Assembly (NCBI GenBank): GCA_022712835.1
Contig: JAFLJU010000358.1
Coordinates: 1-11,490, forward strand
Source of the DNA: Desulfobacteraceae bacterium
GTDB taxonomy: Bacteria; Desulfobacterota; Desulfobacteria; Desulfobacterales; Desulfobacteraceae
Direction: 5' to 3'
DNA: 11,490 bases
Part shown: positions 6,746-11,490 of the stretch, one piece after another
How positions within the stretch are numbered: the stretch's first letter is position 1
Layout: each line of letters begins with the position of its first letter
Program-made: the position numbers and the translations under genes
Notes under the pieces: generated by a model
What the model saw: the letters and a program-made list of their open reading frames with translations, nothing else
Database searches by the model: none
What the model was told of the DNA's origin: nothing

Positions 6746-8374
6746 TTAGGATGCCTTTTTTTCATGGCATTTTGTACAATCCGTGGGCAGCACGCTTTTC
6801 ACTTCCATTTTCTGATGGCAGGTGATGCATTGGCCATGGTATGCCCCTTTAAGTCCTGGCTTTCCCGTTGCAAGATCCGGCATTTCTCCATGGCAGGAAG
6901 CACACTTGGGTGGGGTAAGGGTGGCTGGGCTGTTATGGTGACATCCCACGCACAGGGTCAGTTCATCTTGATGAAAGGCCTTTGCCATGCTGTTTTTTCC
7001 GGCCCGTTCAAAAATTGTTTTAATCATCATTTGATGGGGGAACTGGCTGGGTTGATATTCCTTTGCAATGGTATTAATGACAACGGTTTCCGGTATTTTA
7101 TCCAGATTGACTTTTGAATAGTCAGTGGCCTGGTCGTCACGTATGGTCTGGGCCAGATTGGCATTATATCTTTTATCAGTAAGCCGGTTGATGGGCTGGG
7201 TCTTGACATCCACACTGTGGCAGGATGCGCAGGCATTGTCTTTAAAGGCTTTCTCCGGCATTTGAAAATGGCAACCGGCACAATCCTTGGTTTTTTTCAG
7301 CTCATTGTGACACCCCAGACAGCTCTGGGATTTGTCAATGCTGTGCATGGCCTGGCTAAGTTTTATAAATCCGCCCTTTTCATCTCCCTTGTTGGTGTGA
7401 CAGGAATCGCACTTCTTCAAGGTTTCATGGTGGCAGGCCTTACAGGTAAGGGTTCTGTTTTCATGGGATTTATGATCAAAAGCTACGGCGTCCATATGCT
7501 GTGCTATGGTTTTTTCATTTTTTGCCCTGTCAGATCCCAGAACAGTCCATCCTGTTAGAAGAACTGCATCCGGCTGGTTTCGCTTAAGTCGTGGTACTTC
7601 TTTGATAACTTTAATCTTGTCCTGATTTTCACTTAAGTGACATCCCTGACACTCCACAGGACCTGCCGCAATTTTTTGTTCTGTCAGCCGAACATGACAG
7701 GCAACACAAGAATCGTGGGAAGCATCCCGGGCATCTCTTATGCCGTCGGAGGCGGTCTCTTTATGACAATAGACACAGGCGCCTTCTTCCCCTTGCTGGT
7801 AAAAGATCGCCTTGGTCTTTGGGTTGTAACTGTGGTGGCAGGCATCGCAGTTGGTCGCTTCTGATGGACCAGAAGAGGGAACAGAAGAGGGAATTTGCTT
7901 GGCGCTTTCATGCCGGAAATGCAGGGAACGGTCAAATGAAAGCTTTTTCCAGGAGGATTCTGTATTGAAATCTGCATTGTGGCAGGCCCTACACTCCGTT
8001 TTCATGGGGCCTGTGGCCTGGTTGGCCTTTTTTGTGTCTTCATGACAGGCAATGCAATTGTCATGGTAAAGGTCCATAAATTTCTGACCTGAAACATCCT
8101 GGGTCCGCTTAAATTTGAAAATGGTGATTTCATCTTTTTTTTCATGGCATTTAATGCACTGGCCCTCTGTGGCCTGACTGTGCAAATCATGTTTGAATTT
8201 AACCGCCGGCATGTCTTTGTGGTCTGGAGAGGACGGGATATCAATGGTCAGGATATCAGGTCGTTTTTCGCCTGTTTTGTCCATGCTTTTGACACTGGAA
8301 AATGCGATTAAAGGAAATAAAAACAAAAGTGCTGTTGATAGAAGCAACAGCCTAAACGGTCTTTGTCTTAACAT
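6746..8374 (-). CDS. hmcA: High-molecular-weight 16-heme cytochrome c
   Basis: HmcA is the periplasmic entry point of the Hmc complex: it takes electrons from periplasmic hydrogenase, usually through tetraheme cytochrome c3, and hands them to HmcB. The 542-residue product (D. vulgaris HmcA about 545) starts with a Sec signal peptide (basic M-L-R-Q-R-P-F-R, hydrophobic core about 9-25, cleavage probably near A24-S27). It has exactly sixteen CxxCH heme sites, with first cysteines at 73, 107, 128, 176, 200, 223, 242, 311, 322, 352, 365, 382, 475, 491, 516 and 533. The uneven spacing, with gaps at about 246-311 and 386-475, fits the fused cytochrome c3-like domains known in this family. All sites have two residues between cysteines. 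AAAGGA lies seven bases before the ATG. It is the first gene of the hmc operon. Confidence 0.96.
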   Translation of the reverse strand: MLRQRPFRLLLLSTALLFLFPLIAFSSVKSMDKTGEKRPDILTIDIPSSPDHKDMPAVKFKHDLHSQATEGQCIKCHEKKDEITIFKFKRTQDVSGQKFMDLYHDNCIACHEDTKKANQATGPMKTECRACHNADFNTESSWKKLSFDRSLHFRHESAKQIPSSVPSSGPSEATNCDACHHSYNPKTKAIFYQQGEEGACVYCHKETASDGIRDARDASHDSCVACHVRLTEQKIAAGPVECQGCHLSENQDKIKVIKEVPRLKRNQPDAVLLTGWTVLGSDRAKNEKTIAQHMDAVAFDHKSHENRTLTCKACHHETLKKCDSCHTNKGDEKGGFIKLSQAMHSIDKSQSCLGCHNELKKTKDCAGCHFQMPEKAFKDNACASCHSVDVKTQPINRLTDKRYNANLAQTIRDDQATDYSKVNLDKIPETVVINTIAKEYQPSQFPHQMMIKTIFERAGKNSMAKAFHQDELTLCVGCHHNSPATLTPPKCASCHGEMPDLATGKPGLKGAYHGQCITCHQKMEVKSVLPTDCTKCHEKKAS

Positions 8375-8443
8375 AACCTAGTCCTTTGGTTGATTAGTCC
8401 CCTGGTTGATATTTAAGAGATTATTGCTTACTTATCCAAATCC

Positions 8444-8474
8444 TTTTGGCCAAGATCTTGTCAATTTTGGCCAA
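8444..8474. promoter_or_regulatory. Paired TTTTGGCCAA boxes upstream of hmcA
   Basis: Two identical 10-mers TTTTGGCCAA start at 8444 and 8465, exactly 21 bp (two helical turns) apart, each containing the 8-bp palindrome TTGGCCAA. They lie 70-100 bases upstream of the hmcA start codon. Identical symmetric boxes on the same DNA face are typical of cooperative regulator binding; the binding protein is unknown. Confidence 0.5.
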
Positions 8475-8492
8475 ACCGTTATTGGATAATTT

Positions 8493-8509
8493 CCTACTAA
8501 ATTCGTAGG
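8493..8509. promoter_or_regulatory. Inverted repeat near the inferred hmcA transcription start
   Basis: Arms CCTAC and GTAGG flank a 7-base AT-rich centre. If the weak promoter at 8515-8542 is used, this repeat would cover the first transcribed bases, a position expected for a repressor operator. The assignment depends on that promoter and is tentative. Confidence 0.3.
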
Positions 8510-8514
8510 GATTG

Positions 8515-8542
8515 ATTTAAAAGAAACAAAACCATTTGTCAA
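8515..8542 (-). promoter_or_regulatory. Candidate promoter of the hmc operon
   Basis: On the minus strand a perfect TTGACA (8542-8537) is followed after 16 bases by TTAAAT (8520-8515), four of six matches to the -10 consensus. Transcription would start near 8508, leaving a leader of about 134 bases before hmcA. A second TTGACA (8464-8459) has no good -10 partner. The weak -10 suggests activator dependence or another sigma factor; no clear sigma54 element was found. Confidence 0.3.
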
Positions 8543-8673
8543 TAAAAAAAATAGGGGAACCCATCAAAATCTTTCGAGGATAAACTCTTTTTTCCCATTA
8601 AAAACGATGGTACTGAAAGGTAATAGTGGGTCAAGATCATAGCGGTGTCCTTTTATTAAAAGGTGACACTTGA

Positions 8674-9072
8674 TTAATCCATAAAATCAAGATCCGGAAT
8701 GGGCATGAGTTTTTTTTCAGCACCCAGGCAGACAAGTTCCAGGGTGCATGTAACAGCTGGTTTCTCCCCCTTTGGTCGCCATGCTTCATGGGAAAAAACA
8801 ATGCGATAATCCCCCTGTTTCTCCCAGGTGGTCCGGATGTCAAGAAGGTCTCCAAATACAGCGCCATCATGGAATCCTAAGCTTGTTTTATAAACAGCAA
8901 ACCCGATCATTTGCTCATGCCACATCCTTGCAAGGGTTTTGACACCAATGATATCTTCCCTGGCCCGTTCGAAAAATTTCAGATAATTGGCATGGTAGAC
9001 CACACCGGAATGGTCTGTATCTTCGTAATAAACCTGGGTCGGAAAGTGATGGGTGTCGGTATCATTTTTCAT
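8674..9072 (-). CDS. Acyl-CoA thioesterase, YbgC/4HBT (hotdog) family
   Basis: This 132-residue protein has the hotdog-fold thioesterase signature Y-E-D-T-D-H-S-G-V-V-Y-H-A-N-Y-L-K-F-F-E (residues 16-35). Asp20 lies where the catalytic aspartate of 4-hydroxybenzoyl-CoA thioesterases sits. Family members hydrolyse acyl-CoA thioesters in the cytoplasm; YbgC in E. coli is linked to the Tol-Pal region, but no tol genes are present here, so the substrate is unknown. Start choice: an upstream ATG at 9132 would add 20 unremarkable residues, but a good promoter lies inside that extension, and starting at 9072 gives the usual family length. Neither start has a clear ribosome site. It has its own promoter and no evident functional link to hmc, which lies 299 bases downstream on the same strand. 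Confidence 0.88.
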   Translation of the reverse strand: MKNDTDTHHFPTQVYYEDTDHSGVVYHANYLKFFERAREDIIGVKTLARMWHEQMIGFAVYKTSLGFHDGAVFGDLLDIRTTWEKQGDYRIVFSHEAWRPKGEKPAVTCTLELVCLGAEKKLMPIPDLDFMD

Positions 9073-9114
9073 AAGACAATATTTTGAACTCCAAAAATCA
9101 ATATTTGATCTTTC

Positions 9115-9143
9115 TTTATATCGCCAAGTCATTTTCTTTTCAA
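9115..9143 (-). promoter_or_regulatory. Sigma70-type promoter of the thioesterase gene
   Basis: On the minus strand TTGAAA (9143-9138) and TATAAA (9120-9115) are separated by exactly 17 bases, each five of six matches to consensus. Transcription would begin near 9108, 36 bases before the ATG at 9072. This placement argues against the alternative start at 9132, which lies within the promoter. Confidence 0.55.
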
Positions 9144-9293
9144 GTCTGATGTCATAGCAATGATGGAAATTTTTTTAGGCAGGCCCCAAATTATTGCATT
9201 TTTTACCGGGTTAAGGCACTATCTTAAAATATAGAAATTACAAGACACTCAAATTTTGCCTGGCTTAAGCATATATAAATAAAGGAGTCTGTC

Positions 9294-11111
9294 ATGAGCG
9301 ATCACACCCCGAGAATAATGGATGCCCTGGATGCCTTTGAGGAAGGCATTTATATCATTAACGAGGATTTTACGGTTGAGTATATGAATAAATTTATGAA
9401 AACCCATTTCGGGGAGGGGGTGGGTAAAAAATGTTATGAAGTTTTGATCAATTCTGATCAGCCTTGTGATTGGTGTAAACACGACGAGATATTTGAGAAA
9501 AATGAAACCCACCATAGCGAGATTTATCTCGAAGCGATTGGGAAAAACTTTGCCCTGTCGGAGATGCCCGTAACCAACCGGGACGGGACCCGGTCAAAAT
9601 TGTCCATTTACAGGGATATTACCCGGAACGTGGAACAGGCAGCCAAATTGAAATCCTCCATGGAAAGCTATCAGCGTTTGTTTAAACACGTAGGGTGCGG
9701 GGTTTTTATCAGTAGCAAAGCAGGGCGGTTTCTGGATGTGAATCCGGCACTTTTGAAAATGTTGGGATACCAGGCCAAGGATGAGTTCCTTTCCCTGGAT
9801 CTTGCCACGGATCTTTATCTCAGGCCAGAGGATAGGCGGGAATACCAAAAAAATATAGAAAAAAAAGGTCAGGTCGTGGACTATGAGGTCCAGTGGAGAA
9901 GGCGGGACGGCCATATTCTCTATCTCCTTTTGACCAGCAATGTCCGGTATGACACCAGCGGAGAGATTCTGGGGTATGAAGGGATCGTGGTGGACCAGAC
10001 CCAGAGAAAGCGCATTGAGAACCAGATCCGGGAAGCCCATGATTTTTTGGACAAGATTATCTCCTGTTCCCCCAATGCCATCATGGCCATGGACATGAGG
10101 GGAGGGATTAAACTTTGGAATCAAGGGGCGGAAGAAATATTTGGATATTCTGAAAGCCAAGTGGTTGGAAAAATGAGTATTCAGCAGGTCTATTCCAAAG
10201 AGGTGTCCAAAACCATCATGGAGATGATGAAGGAGGAAGGGTATGGCGGAAAGGGACGGCTCAATTCCTTCCCTCTTACCTTTACCAAGGGGAATGGAGA
10301 GCTGGTTGAGGGGAACCTGTCCGCCGGTATTATTTATGATGAAAATGGAAAAGAGCAGGCATCTGTTGCCATCTTTGTGGATCTGAAGGAACGTCTCAAG
10401 GCGGAACGCGAATTGTCTGCGGCACGCCAGCATCTTCTCCAGTCGGAGAAGCTGGCGGCCATGGGGCGGTTGACTTCCCAGATCGCCCATGAGCTGAACA
10501 ATCCCTTGTTCGGGATTATGAACACCCTGGAACTGATGAAGACCGAGATATCCCCCACCAATAAACGGCGGAAACTTTTGGATATGTCACTTTCTGAAAT
10601 CATGCGTCTGGCGGATATGCTGAAAAAAATGCTCTCTTTTTCAAGGCCGGACCAGGAGGCCCGGGTGGCATTGGATATTACAACGGTTCTGGATGAACTG
10701 CTCTTGCTCTATGAAAAGCGGTTCAGGGAAAACAGCATTAAACTTAAGTTGAACCTCATGGACGCTCCGGGAAAAATATTTGCCTCCAAGGATCAACTGC
10801 GCCAGGTTTTTATCAATTTGTTTTCAAATGCCATGTTTGCCATGCCCGATGGCGGTATCCTTGAAATTAGCACTGCCGTCACTTCGGATATGCTCAAGAT
10901 TGTCATTGAAGATACGGGGACCGGTATCAAACCTGACCACATCGGAAAAATCTTTGACTCTTTTTTCAGCACCAAAACAGAAAGCGTCCAGGGGGTGGGC
11001 TTAGGGCTCTCTGTCTGTTACGGGTTCATCCAGGACCATGGGGGTGATATCCAGGTAAGCTCCCGGGAGGGGGAATGGACCCGGTTTGTTATTTCCCTGC
11101 CCTTGATGTGA
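9294..11111 (+). CDS. Soluble PAS-domain sensor histidine kinase (three PAS domains)
   Basis: This 605-residue kinase should autophosphorylate on a histidine and pass phosphate to a response regulator. Three PAS-type sensor domains are seen at about residues 10-115, 125-240 and 250-365. A HisKA domain contains the phospho-acceptor H399 in I-A-H-E-L-N-N-P. The ATPase domain has the N box around N508/N512, the G1 box D540-T-G-T-G and the G2 box G567-V-G-L-G. No membrane helix or signal peptide is visible, so it senses a cytoplasmic cue. The first PAS domain carries C47, C58 and C61 (K-C-Y then P-C-D-W-C), a cysteine set seen in some PAS domains of anaerobes and possibly metal- or redox-related. 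AAAGGAG lies six bases before the ATG. No response regulator is encoded in the window, so it is an orphan here. It diverges from the thioesterase gene; no good promoter was identified in the 150 bases upstream. Confidence 0.93.
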   Translation: MSDHTPRIMDALDAFEEGIYIINEDFTVEYMNKFMKTHFGEGVGKKCYEVLINSDQPCDWCKHDEIFEKNETHHSEIYLEAIGKNFALSEMPVTNRDGTRSKLSIYRDITRNVEQAAKLKSSMESYQRLFKHVGCGVFISSKAGRFLDVNPALLKMLGYQAKDEFLSLDLATDLYLRPEDRREYQKNIEKKGQVVDYEVQWRRRDGHILYLLLTSNVRYDTSGEILGYEGIVVDQTQRKRIENQIREAHDFLDKIISCSPNAIMAMDMRGGIKLWNQGAEEIFGYSESQVVGKMSIQQVYSKEVSKTIMEMMKEEGYGGKGRLNSFPLTFTKGNGELVEGNLSAGIIYDENGKEQASVAIFVDLKERLKAERELSAARQHLLQSEKLAAMGRLTSQIAHELNNPLFGIMNTLELMKTEISPTNKRRKLLDMSLSEIMRLADMLKKMLSFSRPDQEARVALDITTVLDELLLLYEKRFRENSIKLKLNLMDAPGKIFASKDQLRQVFINLFSNAMFAMPDGGILEISTAVTSDMLKIVIEDTGTGIKPDHIGKIFDSFFSTKTESVQGVGLGLSVCYGFIQDHGGDIQVSSREGEWTRFVISLPLM

Positions 11112-11136
11112 ACATGACGTGAAATTGACGTGAAGA
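11104..11136 (+). repeat. Three tandem 11-bp repeats over the kinase stop codon
   Basis: TGATGTGAACA (11104-11114), TGACGTGAAAT (11115-11125) and TGACGTGAAGA (11126-11136) follow one another without a gap. The first contains the last base of the Leu codon, the Met codon and the stop codon of the kinase gene. This is probably a small tandem duplication; an operator role is possible but unsupported. Confidence 0.65.
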
Positions 11137-11159
11137 ATTTTTGTCAAAGAAATCTTAAG

Positions 11160-11187
11160 GGGGGCAGGAACCCGGGCTTTTTTTATA
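11160..11187 (+). terminator. Possible weak terminator after the kinase gene
   Basis: A GC-rich stretch capable of a short GGG/CCC stem is followed by seven T residues (11179-11184 region), located between the convergent kinase and crcB genes. The stem is short, so this is a weak candidate for ending kinase transcription; it overlaps the crcB stop codon. Confidence 0.3.
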
Positions 11188-11490
11188 AAAATCTGGAGAG
11201 AAAGAATCCTGCCCAAACCGCTGTCAATCCCAAAATTATCTGGAGTCCCAGATTTACAAGGGCTGCACCTGTCTGGCCATTCCTGATCAGAAAAAATATT
11301 TCATACCCAAAAGAGGAAAAGGTGGTAAATCCGCCGAGGAACCCGATAAAGACAAGGGCCCGGATTTCAGGGGTAAAAATCTCCCGGGTTTCGGATAAGC
11401 CCCCTAAAAGGCCGATGATAAAACAGCCTGAAACGTTGACCGTCAGGGTGCCCAGAGGGAGCCAGGATCCTTTAAAAAAAATGAGGGTGG
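11183..11490 (-). CDS. crcB: CrcB/Fluc fluoride channel (partial, N terminus outside window)
   Basis: The last 101 residues of a small four-helix membrane protein are present. Hallmarks of the Fluc family are L-G-T-L-T-V-N-V-S-G-C-F-I-I-G (the G-T-L-x-V-N helix start) and G-F-L-G-G-F-T-T-F-S-S-F-G-Y-E, the T-T-F-S-S-F segment carrying the phenylalanines and serines that line the fluoride pathway. Family members export fluoride as antiparallel homodimers or paralogue pairs and are about 125 residues long, so some 20-25 N-terminal residues lie beyond the right edge. The frame is open throughout and ends in TAA at 11185-11183. The promoter and any fluoride riboswitch would also be outside the window. 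It is unrelated in function to the kinase gene it converges on. Confidence 0.93.
   Translation of the reverse strand, partial: TLIFFKGSWLPLGTLTVNVSGCFIIGLLGGLSETREIFTPEIRALVFIGFLGGFTTFSSFGYEIFFLIRNGQTGAALVNLGLQIILGLTAVWAGFFLSRFL

Larger units (their letters stand above)
8375..8673. other. Thioesterase-hmcA intergenic region
   Basis: This 299-base AT-rich gap holds the hmc control region: the candidate promoter, the CCTAC/GTAGG repeat and the paired TTTTGGCCAA boxes. Nearest the thioesterase gene, at about 8645-8669, a hairpin with arms GTGTC/GACAC and CTTTT/AAAAG begins within a few bases of the stop codon; it lacks a following T run but may protect that mRNA end. A run of eight T on the minus strand (8544-8551) has only a very short GC stem before it. 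No gene was recognised. Confidence 0.6.

Noticed and set aside
1927..8374. Alternative reading of the operon as Tmc or Qrc rather than Hmc
   Set aside because: The Tmc cytochrome is a tetraheme type and Qrc has a hexaheme cytochrome and a molybdopterin-family subunit; a 16-heme HmcA and the A-B-C-D-E-F order with matching lengths fit only Hmc.
9594..10490. A 298-codon minus-strand open frame inside the histidine kinase gene
   Set aside because: It is antisense to well-supported PAS/HisKA coding sequence and its product has no recognisable domain.
11162..11214. Inverted repeat GGGCAGGA / TCCTGCCC spanning the crcB end
   Set aside because: The 37-base loop and its position partly within crcB coding sequence make a functional hairpin unlikely; an 8-bp match can be chance.

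Overview
The window looks like the chromosome of a Gram-negative sulfate-reducing bacterium of the Desulfobacterota (former Deltaproteobacteria), probably Desulfobacteraceae or a close relative. The grounds are a complete set of genes for the Hmc transmembrane electron-transfer complex (16-heme cytochrome plus five membrane and iron-sulfur subunits), an Rrf2-type regulator directly downstream of it as in Desulfovibrio vulgaris, and a periplasmic [NiFeSe]-type hydrogenase. Family assignments come from recognising the protein sequences; no database search was run.

Layout. Positions 1-9072 are all read leftwards (minus strand). In transcription order they hold a small 4HBT-family acyl-CoA thioesterase (8674-9072); a roughly 300-base regulatory gap; hmcA (16-heme cytochrome c), hmcB (TAT-exported four-cluster ferredoxin subunit with a membrane anchor), hmcC (NrfD-like membrane protein), hmcD (40 residues), hmcE (NarI-like membrane protein) and hmcF (cytoplasmic HdrD/CCG-type iron-sulfur protein); rrf2; a 371-base promoter region; hysB, the hydrogenase small subunit; and the first four codons of the large subunit gene hysA, which leaves the window at base 1. 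On the plus strand, diverging from the thioesterase gene, is a soluble three-PAS histidine kinase (9294-11111). It converges on a minus-strand crcB/fluC fluoride channel gene cut by the right edge.

How it works together (family knowledge plus inference). The periplasmic hydrogenase HysAB oxidises H2 and passes electrons, normally through the small tetraheme cytochrome c3, to HmcA. The HmcB/C/D/E membrane module carries them across the membrane to HmcF on the cytoplasmic side, where they feed sulfate reduction or related reactions. Rrf2, which affects hmc expression in D. vulgaris, sits between the hmc and hys operons and is the obvious candidate regulator of both. The companion response regulator gene rrf1 of D. 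vulgaris is absent.

Non-coding structure worth noting: a near-consensus promoter for hysBA with a 15-bp palindrome just upstream of its -35 box; a pair of identical TTTTGGCCAA boxes exactly 21 bp apart upstream of hmcA; a 10-bp-stem hairpin between hmcF and rrf2; and a 15-bp tandem array after hmcD in which the repeat units carry stop codons in the hmcD frame. No tRNA, rRNA, CRISPR array or insertion sequence was seen. No wholly new system is evident; the novelty lies in the regulatory DNA and in gene arrangement.
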